A stretch of DNA of 34,312 bases from a virus. The notes below the pieces were generated by a model. It was given only the letters and a program-made list of their open reading frames with translations. It searched no databases and had not been told where the DNA came from. The translations under genes and the position numbers were made by a program. Below are positions 1 to 6,604 of the stretch, piece after piece (position 1 is the first letter of the stretch; every line of letters begins with the position of its first letter). The stretch is from IMG/VR virus record IMGVR_UViG_3300037264_005984, positions 1 through 34,312 of that record. The stretch is one strand, 5' to 3'.

Positions 1-441
1 CAGTTCAACTGCGTGGGTGAACGGGAGACGCATCCCTACGTCATCCCCGAAATCATCTCGCAATTGTATCGCAACCACATCGTGAAGTTGGGCAACAACT
101 CCTTCCGCGATTTCCAATACGCAGGAGACGCGGTGCGCATGGCCGTGGAGTTGTTGGAGAAAGGAGAGTTCGGTGAGGTCTACAACATGGGCTCCGAAGA
201 AGGTGTCAAGATTTACGACTTGGTGGTGATGCTCGGAGTGTTGATGGGTTGGGGACGTGAACGACCTGTGGTCATTCAGTCGGATCCCGGTCGTGTGCGA
301 CCATGGGAAATCTGGCATCTACAATCTAACAATGCAAAGTTGTACTCCGTGATTGACTACCGTCCGCAGGTGTCCTTGGAGGATGCCTTGAAGAAGACGG
401 TGCAGTATTTTCGTGACTCTCATTGCAGCTGGGGATGGTGA
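1..441 (+). CDS. NAD-dependent sugar epimerase/dehydratase, C-terminal part
   Basis: The reading frame is open from base 1, so the gene starts outside the window and only about 146 C-terminal residues are seen. They match the C-terminal half of extended short-chain dehydrogenases acting on nucleotide sugars: a PYVIPEII segment, an RDFQYAGDAV segment (usual form RDFxYVxDVV), GEVYNMGS, then RPWEIWHLQSNNAKL and SLEDALKKTVQYF, a typical family ending. The NAD-binding Rossmann part and the catalytic YxxxK lie upstream, so substrate and exact reaction (4-epimerase versus 4,6-dehydratase) cannot be decided. The following methyltransferase begins 2 bases after the stop, suggesting one operon for making or modifying a surface or phage-borne sugar. 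Confidence 0.8.
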   Translation, partial: QFNCVGERETHPYVIPEIISQLYRNHIVKLGNNSFRDFQYAGDAVRMAVELLEKGEFGEVYNMGSEEGVKIYDLVVMLGVLMGWGRERPVVIQSDPGRVRPWEIWHLQSNNAKLYSVIDYRPQVSLEDALKKTVQYFRDSHCSWGW

Positions 442-442
442 T

Positions 443-1054
443 ATGGAAAATGACATCTACGAATCGGGTCAAGTTCGCAAGTTCTTTCCCTTCGTGAGAC
501 CGTGTGTGAAACAGTTCATCTTGGGTGGACCCGCTGATGGTGATGAAGCCCAGCTGTTCCACGAAGTCTTTCCCAATGTGCTGGTTACGGGATTCGAACC
601 CCACCGAGAATTCTTCAAGTACCAACAGCGGGTCAACTTCCCGGGTATGCTCTATCCCGTGGCGTTGTGGGATAAGATCGGAGAGCATTCGTTCTTCGAG
701 TTTACGGGTAATGGAGGTCGAGGTAGTCGGATGGGTCAAGGTCTCACCGAGAATTGGTTGGAACAAGATCCAGGTCAGTCCCACACGGTACCCACGGCTA
801 CATTGGATTCCATGTTCCATCCCGCTGAGGAGAAGTCAATCGCTTTGTGGATCGACATTGAGCGAGCAGAGTTGGTGGCATTGAAGGGTGCCAGACAATT
901 GTTGGAGGCTGGTTCGTTCGACGTGATCCTGGTTGAAGCCTTCGACGAAATGATAGATGATATCCGGGCATTTCTCTCCCTCTATAGCATGCGAGAAGTG
1001 GCGAGGATCATTCCCGGAGAGAATGTTTGTAACTACATCTTCTGGAAGTTCTAA
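443..1054 (+). CDS. FkbM-family methyltransferase
   Basis: About 203 residues. The order of elements fits FkbM-type SAM-dependent O-methyltransferases: a degenerate SAM loop (FILGGPADGDEAQLF), the acidic end of strand 2 (VTGFEPHREF), YPVALWDKIGEHSFF, a TATLDS segment, ALWIDIERAELVALKGA (usual form KIDVEGxExxVLxGA) and ILVEAFDE. The usual DVGAxxGxxS loop is replaced by LGGPADGDE, so the SAM site is atypical. ATG 443 follows the previous stop directly; an in-frame GTG at 413 would overlap the upstream gene and is less likely. It probably methylates a sugar or glycan made with its neighbours. Confidence 0.7.
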   Translation: MENDIYESGQVRKFFPFVRPCVKQFILGGPADGDEAQLFHEVFPNVLVTGFEPHREFFKYQQRVNFPGMLYPVALWDKIGEHSFFEFTGNGGRGSRMGQGLTENWLEQDPGQSHTVPTATLDSMFHPAEEKSIALWIDIERAELVALKGARQLLEAGSFDVILVEAFDEMIDDIRAFLSLYSMREVARIIPGENVCNYIFWKF

Positions 1055-1055
1055 G

Positions 1056-2024
1056 ATGGAAACCTACCAACTGTTGGAAAAGGAATTTGGAGCATGGGCC
1101 CGTGTTCACAACACGGTGGCCTGCTCCTCAGGATCTTCGGCACTGCACCTTGCTCTCGAAAGCCTACAGCTTCCGCCAGGGAGCGAGGTGCTGGTGCCGG
1201 AGTTCACGATGGTGGCCTGCGCTCGTGCCGTGACCATGGCCGGACTCAGACCCGTGTTTGTTGACTGCAACGATTCCCTCCTCATGGATCCCGTAGCATG
1301 TACTCAACTAATTACCTCGAACACGCGAGTTATCTTGCCTGTGCATGTGTATGGCCGGGCATGCAACATGAAACTTCTAAACAGGATCGCAAGAGACAAC
1401 GACTTGATGATCGTCGAAGACTGCGCCGAGTTCCATGGCGGTACTCTCAGCGGCCTGGCCGACGCTTCATGCTGGAGCTTCTACTCCAACAAGATCGTAC
1501 ACGGAGAAGAGGGCGGTATGATCGCCTTCGCAAATCCTGAGCGTGCTGCTCTTGCTCGTGTGCTCCGCTGCCAGGGCTTCACTGACAAGCATGACTTCTT
1601 CCACGTGCCACGCGGGATCAATGGACGCCTCTCGAACGTGAACGCTGCGTTGATTCTCAACAGCTTGTCAGATGCTGACTTGCACCTCCTGCAACGTGCT
1701 CAGATTGAAGCGTGGTACAACCAGTACGTTCCATCTGAATGGCACATGCCTCCGCGTGAGGTCTGCTGGGTCTACGACGTGAAGGTTCCCCATGCAAATG
1801 CCTTTGCAGTGGTCACGGCGTTGAACAGGTTCGGGGTCGCTGCACGCGTGGGCTTCAAGCCCATGAGCTTGCAAGAGGAGTATCGACAACCCGAAGGGCA
1901 CATCGTTTATCGAAATGCTCTATACTGGAGTGAGCATGTTCTGTACTTGCCCGTGCATCCTGACATGACGGAGCACCGCGTTCAAGAGATCGCGAGGTTG
2001 CTGCAACTCGCTGTCATGCCTTGA
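1056..2024 (+). CDS. DegT/DnrJ/EryC1-family PLP aminotransferase
   Basis: 322 residues, somewhat short for the family (usually 360-400). Visible hallmarks: VACSSGSSALHLAL (phosphate-binding loop), EVLVPEFTMVACARAV, PVFVDCN, ILPVHVYGRACNM, IVEDCAEFHGG (the Asp binding the PLP ring nitrogen) and FYSNKIVHGEEGGMI with the Schiff-base lysine. INGRLSNVNAALIL matches the family's G-RMxxxxAAxG segment. These enzymes transaminate keto-sugars of nucleotide sugars, the step after a 4,6-dehydratase, which fits the first gene of the window. ATG 1056 lies 1 base after the methyltransferase stop and is the only start giving a normal N-terminus; the open frame extends further upstream without sense. Confidence 0.85.
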   Translation: METYQLLEKEFGAWARVHNTVACSSGSSALHLALESLQLPPGSEVLVPEFTMVACARAVTMAGLRPVFVDCNDSLLMDPVACTQLITSNTRVILPVHVYGRACNMKLLNRIARDNDLMIVEDCAEFHGGTLSGLADASCWSFYSNKIVHGEEGGMIAFANPERAALARVLRCQGFTDKHDFFHVPRGINGRLSNVNAALILNSLSDADLHLLQRAQIEAWYNQYVPSEWHMPPREVCWVYDVKVPHANAFAVVTALNRFGVAARVGFKPMSLQEEYRQPEGHIVYRNALYWSEHVLYLPVHPDMTEHRVQEIARLLQLAVMP

Positions 2025-2035
2025 TCGATCCAGAG

Positions 2036-2096
2036 CCCAGCCCCTCCACCGAGATTGCTTTCGCTCCAAGCAGTGTTGTGTGTTGCAGGGGCTGGG
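2036..2096 (+). repeat. 10-bp inverted repeat, possible end-of-operon hairpin
   Basis: CCCAGCCCCT at 2036-2045 is exactly complementary to AGGGGCTGGG at 2087-2096, with a smaller GCTT/AAGC stem in between. It sits between the sugar genes and the XRE gene and is followed by ACTTTT, so it may be a weak terminator, but the T-run is short. It could equally be an operator or RNA element for the regulator downstream. Confidence 0.4.
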
Positions 2097-2110
2097 ACTT
2101 TTGGAGGCAC

Positions 2111-2116
2111 TATAAT
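2111..2116 (+). promoter_or_regulatory. -10 box of promoter for the XRE gene
   Basis: A perfect TATAAT lies 18 bases before ATG 2134, with GGGAGGAG as ribosome binding site between them. No good -35 is present at 16-18 bases. Similar CTATAAT boxes occur before three other transcription starts in the window. Confidence 0.45.
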
Positions 2117-2133
2117 AACTTGGGAGGAGCATC

Positions 2134-2391
2134 ATGCCTACGACACAATTGAACACGTTCGGAAAACGATTACGACAGGCCCGCTTGTGCCGTGGGCTGA
2201 GCCAAAAGCAGTTTGCAGAAGTGCTCGGCGTCAAGCAGTCCATCGTATCCCGTTGGGAGATAGGCGAAACGAATTCAAAGTTGGCTACCATCCAGCGACT
2301 GGCTGCCAGCCTCTCCGTGTCCCCTGACTGGCTCGCGTTTGGCGGGCCCCTACCCTCGTCTGTAACCGCCTCAGACGAGGAGGTCGGGTAA
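2134..2391 (+). CDS. XRE/Cro-CI family transcriptional regulator
   Basis: 85 residues forming one helix-turn-helix domain: FGKRLRQARLCRGLSQKQFAEVLGVKQSIVSRWE in the classic pattern (helix 1 at residues 9-17, recognition helix near VKQSIVSRWE), ending with SVSPDWLAFG, typical of Cro/CI proteins. There is no dimerisation or LexA-type peptidase domain. It lies at the head of the phage early region and precedes a long non-coding stretch, fitting a repressor of early transcription. The 3' end of the gene itself holds a perfect 9-bp hairpin (2354-2380), and its last 40 bases share unusual words with the primase linker region. Confidence 0.85.
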   Translation: MPTTQLNTFGKRLRQARLCRGLSQKQFAEVLGVKQSIVSRWEIGETNSKLATIQRLAASLSVSPDWLAFGGPLPSSVTASDEEVG

Positions 2392-2412
2392 GAAGACGAG
2401 TCCCGTCTGAGG
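2354..2412 (+). repeat. Nested inverted repeats at the end of the XRE gene
   Basis: CCTCGTCTG (2354-2362) pairs with CAGACGAGG (2372-2380) around a 9-base loop. The overlapping CCTCAGACG (2369-2377) also pairs with CGTCTGAGG (2404-2412), so two alternative hairpins compete for the same bases. Such mutually exclusive pairing is compatible with an operator or with attenuation; there is no T-run. The 12-mer CCTCAGACGAGG recurs at 11114-11125. Confidence 0.6.
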
Positions 2413-2536
2413 ACCCCACACAAACCCCGCTAGGGCCCCTGCGCAGGGGATTCCCGCGGGGGCATCCTCAGCTGGAAGTTTCGCCCCGTTTTTGATCCCA
2501 GCCTAATTCCCGGGAAATCACCCCCTCTACCCGACG

Positions 2537-2561
2537 TAAGTCCTTATTTTACAAGGACTTA
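2537..2561 (+). repeat. Perfect 9-bp hairpin in leader region
   Basis: TAAGTCCTT (2537-2545) pairs with AAGGACTTA (2553-2561) around the 7-base loop ATTTTAC. No T-run follows, so this is more likely a structural or protein-binding element than a terminator. Confidence 0.55.
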
Positions 2562-2654
2562 GAGGTCCCGCAGAACACCCCAAAAAACAGACGACTATAT
2601 TCCCGCTTGACGGGGTACAGCCTAGAGGCTATATTTTGGGTGTAGGTTTGCTCT

Positions 2655-2685
2655 TTGACAACTTGAGACGGCACTGGTCGATAAG
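2655..2685 (+). promoter_or_regulatory. Possible promoter for the early leader
   Basis: A consensus -35 TTGACA at 2655-2660 is followed 19 bases later by GATAAG (2680-2685), a poor -10. If used, transcription would start near 2692 and run about 360 bases before the ribozyme cleavage site. The weak -10 and long spacing limit confidence; a phage factor could assist. Confidence 0.3.
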
Positions 2686-3050
2686 GCGATATACGGCCCT
2701 AGAAAATACGGTAGCCACAGTTCAACCGCGAGGTTCAACTCCTACCCGAAGCCAACAGGCACCGAACGCAGACCGGTCCCCCAGAACGTGATGCACTTCT
2801 TGCACACGGTGGGAAAGCAACCAAGATCCACTCCGCAGCAGATACGCTACCGGACCCATACCCAACCTACCGCAGGATGACGCGGGGGACTGTTCGCCCG
2901 GAAGGGCAGCCTAAGCGAAAGCACAGAGCACACACAGCAACAGTCTCGTCCAGGAAGCACGAGGTGCGACGGCACCTGGAGTGGATCGCCAAGACAGTGC
3001 TGCGTCACGAGGATCGGGAACGATGCCTCACGCAGTGAACAATACTGTCC

Positions 3051-3098
3051 GGGTCACGTGGCATTCGTAGCCACGTCTGATGAGTCACGACGAAACCC
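3051..3098 (+). ncRNA. Hammerhead ribozyme, type III
   Basis: All core elements are present in order. GGGT (3051-3054) is the 5' strand of stem III, followed by C3055 of the GUC cleavage triplet. Stem I is ACGTGGC/GCCACGT (3056-3062 with 3070-3076, 7 bp, loop ATTCGTA). The invariant CTGATGA is at 3077-3083, stem II GTC/GAC with a 2-base loop at 3084-3091, the invariant GAAA at 3092-3095, and CCC at 3096-3098 closes stem III (A3095-T3054 plus three G-C pairs). Predicted self-cleavage is between 3055 and 3056. It lies 18 bases before the first early start codon and 5 bases before its ribosome binding site, so cleavage would set the mRNA 5' end. Stem II is unusually short but all catalytic residues match the consensus. 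Confidence 0.88.
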
Positions 3099-3116
3099 AT
3101 TCCAAGGAGCAAGACG

Positions 3117-3302
3117 ATGAGTAAGAAACTGTCCGACGCGAAGCGCGGCGACAAGATCGAAGTGCGAACATGGTTCGGAGAAATCCAGTCCGGGACCATT
3201 GCGGGGTTTGGTGAGAAAGATGGCGAGCCAGTCATCGACTACAAGACGGCCACTGGCGGAGGCCAATGGTGCTACGCAGAACAAGTTCTTTCTGTCCGCT
3301 GA
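3117..3302 (+). CDS. Small early protein of unknown function
   Basis: 61 residues with a predicted small beta-barrel character: KRGDKIEVRTWFGEIQSGTI then EPVIDYKTA and GGGQWCYAEQVLSV. The alternating hydrophobic pattern resembles SH3/KOW-like or Tudor-like folds, but this is not a family assignment. The start is fixed by AAGGAG at 3104-3109 directly after the hammerhead ribozyme, making it the first gene of the early transcript. The same leader pattern (GAGGAGCAAGAC) precedes the next two genes. Confidence 0.75.
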   Translation: MSKKLSDAKRGDKIEVRTWFGEIQSGTIAGFGEKDGEPVIDYKTATGGGQWCYAEQVLSVR

Positions 3303-3331
3303 GACGAAACCCGAAACGAGGAGCAAGACCA

Positions 3332-4117
3332 ATGACCACGACGAATGAAATCAGTGTCGGTTGCAGGATGATCTTCGTGCCCAGCAGCACCAAGCAGTAC
3401 CGGGCATGCGTGGTGTCGAAGACCACGAAGGCCACGTTCACCGTTCGCTTCGACGACGAGACGGTCGCCGGACCGTTTGCGAAGGTCCTGAGTTGGGGAC
3501 CGGGAACGCAGGGCCACGAGCTGTACAAGTGCCCGCGATATTCTGGCAAGGACCAACGCGTGTACATCGACACCCCGGAGGTGCGAGCTGAGATGGATGC
3601 ACGCCGCATCGAATTGCTTGAGCGTGAGACGGCGCTCATGAGCTCCACTTCGAGGTACGTGACAGTCTTCTTCCCTATCGTAGTCGAACGACCTTCTTCC
3701 AAGCAAGCCGAGCGTGCCAAGCAGCGGAACGAACGCGAGATCGAGATCGCCAAGCAGTTGGCCGAGGTGAAGGAAGCGATGCTGGCTCACGACAATTTGT
3801 TCTGCCTCGGAAGCCACGTGGAACTCATGCCGGACGGCACTCGGTTCTACGTCGTGAACATGCCCGTGCATCTGGCGTACGTGGATCGCAAGGGTGGGTG
3901 GGAAAAGCTGATCGTGGTCTGTAGGGACGTCGAAGACTACGATTGGGATTCTCCTCGTGACAAGGGAGAAGAGCGCAAGAAGATCCGCAAGGTGGAATCG
4001 GCCTACACCTACACGAACGCGTCATCCCATTCTTTCTCGTCCGTCAGCACTTCGAAGTACGACAACGACGAGTCGGCCGTGTGGGACGCCATTCGCCATC
4101 AGTATCACAGTTGGTAG
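3332..4117 (+). CDS. Hypothetical early protein
   Basis: 261 residues, not recognised. The N-terminus (SVGCRMIFVPSSTKQYRACVVSKTTKATFTVRFDDE) looks like a small beta domain resembling that of the preceding 61-residue protein. The middle, around residues 80-150, is rich in E, R, K and A and is probably helical or coiled (QAERAKQRNEREIEIAKQ). Then come a beta-rich stretch and a Ser/Thr/Tyr-rich tail (SSHSFSSVSTSKYD). ATG 3332 is chosen for GAGGAG 13 bases upstream and the leader shared with its neighbours; the frame is open further back without a start of that quality. Confidence 0.7.
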   Translation: MTTTNEISVGCRMIFVPSSTKQYRACVVSKTTKATFTVRFDDETVAGPFAKVLSWGPGTQGHELYKCPRYSGKDQRVYIDTPEVRAEMDARRIELLERETALMSSTSRYVTVFFPIVVERPSSKQAERAKQRNEREIEIAKQLAEVKEAMLAHDNLFCLGSHVELMPDGTRFYVVNMPVHLAYVDRKGGWEKLIVVCRDVEDYDWDSPRDKGEERKKIRKVESAYTYTNASSHSFSSVSTSKYDNDESAVWDAIRHQYHSW

Positions 4118-4153
4118 TTTTCAAGACCCGAATTCAAAATGAGGAGCAAGACA

Positions 4154-4528
4154 ATGACCAAGACCCAAAAACTGCAACGCAACATCAAGAGACTCTCAAG
4201 CATCTTTGGTGTATGTGCACCAAAGACCAGCATCGGCACTGCGGGTAGACGAACCAACGGACTGTACTTCCCACAGCACTTCTTCAAAAACTCCAACGGC
4301 ATGGACGACCAAGCACGTATCATCATCGACCACAGCTTAAGCTTTTCTGATTCACTGGAAACTCAAGCCCACGAGTTCGCTCATCACCTTGATCATCTCA
4401 ATGGTTTAGGATGTGTAGAACCGCCGCATCATCTGCCAACTGTTCGCGAAGCCATTGGGGGCTCGACCCTTCGGCACACTGAACTTCGATGGAGCACGAA
4501 TGATCGAGTTGATTCAAGTTGGCTTTAA
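4154..4528 (+). CDS. Zincin-like putative metallopeptidase
   Basis: 124 residues with an HExxH zinc motif, QAHEFAHHLDHL, at about residues 75-86, where the two His bind zinc and the Glu is the general base. Upstream, GLYFPQHFF and ARIIIDHSLSFSDSLETQ form the usual edge strand and helix of zincins. No clear third zinc ligand (distal Glu, His or Asp) can be assigned with certainty; HH at PPHHLP or Glu in REAIGG are candidates. The protein is short, so it may be a minimal or partly decayed peptidase. Start chosen for GAGGAG at 4141-4146. Target unknown. Confidence 0.6.
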   Translation: MTKTQKLQRNIKRLSSIFGVCAPKTSIGTAGRRTNGLYFPQHFFKNSNGMDDQARIIIDHSLSFSDSLETQAHEFAHHLDHLNGLGCVEPPHHLPTVREAIGGSTLRHTELRWSTNDRVDSSWL

Positions 4529-4540
4529 AGGAACCTGACG

Positions 4541-4828
4541 ATGAAGAAGAAAGTTGCACCGAGATTCGAGTCAGTAACCGACGGCAATCTTGACGATGGC
4601 GCACCACGGCACGCCGACGATGTTCCGCTCAGACCGCTTCGTAAGTGTCGTTGCCGAGAACCCAAGCAGCATCCCGACTGCACCCTGTGCGGCAAGGGCA
4701 TCTTGAAAGACGAGCCCGTTCGCTGCGACATGATTGGCATCGTCCACAACAAGTGCTACAAGGAATTCGAACAGGGCCAAGCACAGATGCGAGACGCCAG
4801 CATCAACCACGAGGGTCCGATTGGTTGA
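4541..4828 (+). CDS. Small zinc-binding protein
   Basis: 95 residues. The centre holds a Cys/His cluster: CRC, then HPDC, TLCGKG, VRCD and VHNKCY, i.e. several Cys pairs and two His spaced like a LIM- or treble-clef-type zinc site. The N- and C-termini are polar and likely disordered. The ribosome binding site AAAGGAA lies 10 bases before the ATG. A role in protein-protein or nucleic acid contacts is possible, but no family is recognised. Confidence 0.65.
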   Translation: MKKKVAPRFESVTDGNLDDGAPRHADDVPLRPLRKCRCREPKQHPDCTLCGKGILKDEPVRCDMIGIVHNKCYKEFEQGQAQMRDASINHEGPIG

Positions 4829-4840
4829 AAGGAAACGACC

Positions 4841-4939
4841 ATGTTGCCGAAGCTGATCAAGTTCGTGGTGGCCGTCGCAATCGTGTCGGCCATCCAGTAT
4901 TGGATCGACCTGTACATCTGCACTACGTTCAACTTTTGA
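4841..4939 (+). CDS. Small single-pass membrane protein
   Basis: 32 residues: MLPKLIKFVVAVAIVSAIQ, then YWIDLYICTTFNF. It has one hydrophobic helix preceded by Lys residues, so probably a membrane-inserted miniprotein. GAAAGGAAACGACC precedes the ATG and the stop lies 13 bases before the AAA+ gene, whose ribosome binding site overlaps the stop. Function unknown; phage early regions often carry such toxic or host-modulating peptides. Confidence 0.6.
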   Translation: MLPKLIKFVVAVAIVSAIQYWIDLYICTTFNF

Positions 4940-4952
4940 GGAGCATTGACCA

Positions 4953-6437
4953 ATGAATACGATTGAACAATTGAAGCATGCACGACGAGCCGGGGTACCC
5001 TTGGTGGCGATCGGAACTCCGGATGCGGCCGCGACGGTGCAAGCCGTGGCGAAAGAAATCAACTCGTCCCCGATCATCATGTGGGACGTGCAACGCGGGG
5101 TCATGCCCGTGAACGAAGCCGGGCAAGACGCGATGGGATTCATCCAGGCGGACAACACCGTGGGCAACCCGCTGGGCATGCTCGACGAGGCTGCGAAGTT
5201 GCCGGAGCGCACCATGCTCTTCGTGCACAACGCCGCGAAGGTTGCCGAGGCAGCCGGACTGCCCTGGATCCAGGGCGTGTGGAACCTGCGGGACCAGTTC
5301 AAGCAAGACCGGCGAACCTTGATCCTGTTGGGTCGGGATTCTGTGGTGCCGGCCGAACTGGAGGGAGACGTGGTGACCCTCGACGAGGAACTGCCTGGCA
5401 AGGAAGAACTGGAAGCAATCGTACGGTCGCTGGACGAGGCTGCTTGCAAATCTGTCTCCGATCGGCCGAAGGCGAAGGAAAGTACGATTGGCCGTGCGGT
5501 CGAAGCAATTCAGGGACTCGCAGCCTTTCCGGCGGAACAGGCAGTGGCCATGTCCGTGAGGGCGACTGGCTTCGACCTCGACCACCTGTGGGAGGTGAAG
5601 CGGTCCATGATCGAAGACACTCCGGGACTCAGTTGTTGGAGGGGCGGGGAGAAGTTCGACGACATCGGCGGACTGGAAAACGCCAAGCAGTATTGCTCGC
5701 AGTTGATCCAGGGCCGCAAACGATACGGTGCAGTGGTCTTCATCGACGAGATCGAGAAGTTGATGGCGGGAAGCACTGGGTCAGACACGAGCGGTGTCAG
5801 CCAAGGATTCCTTCAAGTTCTGTTGACCTACATGCAGGATCACAACGTGAGCGGAATGATCTTCGTGGGTCACCCGGGTGCTGGCAAGAGTATGCTCGGC
5901 AAGGCACTGGGCTCCGAGGCCGGAGTGCCGACCATCGCCCTCGACACCAACGCGATGAAGTCCTCGCTGGTTGGATCGAGCGAGCAGCGAATCCGCTCCG
6001 CGATGAAAGTGATCACAGCGGTGAGCAACGATCGCCCACTGTTCGTAGCAACGTGCAACGCCATCGCGAACCTGCCACCTGAGTTGCGACGGCGGTTCAC
6101 AGCAGGCACGTTCTTCTTCGACTTGCCCACTGAGGACGAACGTCAGGTCATCTGGGACCACTACATCAAGCAGTACAATTTGGAAGAGGATTCCGACGCA
6201 GACTTGCCAGACGACAAGGATTGGACGGGTGCTGAAATTCGTTCTTGCTGCCAGGGTGCGTGGGAGCGAAAAGTGTCTTTGGTTAATGCGGCACAGTTCG
6301 TGGTGCCAGTTGCGAAGGCAGACCCCGAGCGGATCGAACGCCTGCGTAAGGAAGCAGCCGGTCGGTACATCTCGGCCAGTGAATTCGGAACGTACAAGAT
6401 TCCTGAGAAAGCGAAGGCTGGAAGGAAATTGGGATGA
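4953..6437 (+). CDS. Ycf46-like AAA+ ATPase with permuted Walker motifs
   Basis: 494 residues. Residues 1-160 resemble the degenerate N-terminal ATPase-like domain of Ycf46-type proteins (IIMWDVQRGV, RTLILLGRDSVVPAEL, DEELPGKEEL). The active AAA+ domain starts at FDDIGGLENAK (235-245). Walker B, VVFIDEIEK, comes first (261-269), whereas Walker A, GHPGAGKS, comes after it (306-313). Then follow sensor 1 (ATCN, 366-369) and Arg-finger region PPELRRRF (375-382), with FFFDLPTEDERQVIW in normal order. All catalytic residues are present, so it should hydrolyse ATP as a ring remodeller. The DUF1257- and DUF2997-like genes downstream are the usual companions of Ycf46-like ATPases. The motif order is in the DNA itself: no frameshift or stop is seen. 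Confidence 0.85.
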   Translation: MNTIEQLKHARRAGVPLVAIGTPDAAATVQAVAKEINSSPIIMWDVQRGVMPVNEAGQDAMGFIQADNTVGNPLGMLDEAAKLPERTMLFVHNAAKVAEAAGLPWIQGVWNLRDQFKQDRRTLILLGRDSVVPAELEGDVVTLDEELPGKEELEAIVRSLDEAACKSVSDRPKAKESTIGRAVEAIQGLAAFPAEQAVAMSVRATGFDLDHLWEVKRSMIEDTPGLSCWRGGEKFDDIGGLENAKQYCSQLIQGRKRYGAVVFIDEIEKLMAGSTGSDTSGVSQGFLQVLLTYMQDHNVSGMIFVGHPGAGKSMLGKALGSEAGVPTIALDTNAMKSSLVGSSEQRIRSAMKVITAVSNDRPLFVATCNAIANLPPELRRRFTAGTFFFDLPTEDERQVIWDHYIKQYNLEEDSDADLPDDKDWTGAEIRSCCQGAWERKVSLVNAAQFVVPVAKADPERIERLRKEAAGRYISASEFGTYKIPEKAKAGRKLG

Positions 6438-6604
6438 GTGCGATTTCAAACAGGCAGCCCTCTGTCATCATCGAGTATGATGTGAGGGCTGCGAGGCAGC
6501 GGAAGTTGTTTTCTAGTCCGTACGAAGCCCGTCGGTTTTATGTCCAGAAGGACAAGGCGGGCAAGAACCCGAAGGTACTCCATACACAAGGATCGAATCG
6601 ATGA
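6434..6604 (+). CDS. Small protein coupled between AAA+ and next gene
   Basis: 56 residues, overlapping the AAA+ stop by ATGA and the next start by ATGA, which strongly suggests translational coupling. The sequence is basic (RAARQRKLF, SPYEARRFYVQKDKAGKNPKVLH) with a YEARRFYxxK segment typical of small phage nucleic-acid-associated proteins. No family recognised; it may be a subunit or adaptor of the AAA+ complex. Confidence 0.6.
   Translation: MSAISNRQPSVIIEYDVRAARQRKLFSSPYEARRFYVQKDKAGKNPKVLHTQGSNR

Larger units (their letters stand above)
2392..3050 (+). other. Long non-coding, hairpin-rich leader region
   Basis: About 660 bases with no convincing gene. It contains GC-rich inverted repeats at 2420-2460, a perfect 9-bp hairpin at 2537-2561, AGCCTAGAGGCT near 2618-2629, a TTGACA box at 2655 and a 6-bp stem AGGTGC/GCACCT around 2961-2976. 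Two small overlapping frames (2790-2880 and 2877-3038) have no usable ribosome binding site. The region ends at a hammerhead ribozyme, so it may be a long 5' leader that is removed, or a non-coding RNA whose 3' end is made by the ribozyme. Confidence 0.6.

Noticed and set aside
413-442. GTG 413 as start of the FkbM gene
   Set aside because: It would overlap the epimerase by 29 bases and adds residues unlike the family; ATG 443 fits better.
2690-2760. tRNA-like segment containing GGTTCAACTCC
   Set aside because: It resembles a T-arm, but the T stem gives only 3 pairs and no acceptor or anticodon stems can be drawn.
2790-3038. Two short overlapping frames (2790-2880 and 2877-3038)
   Set aside because: Neither has a ribosome binding site at usable spacing and the region is better explained as leader RNA.
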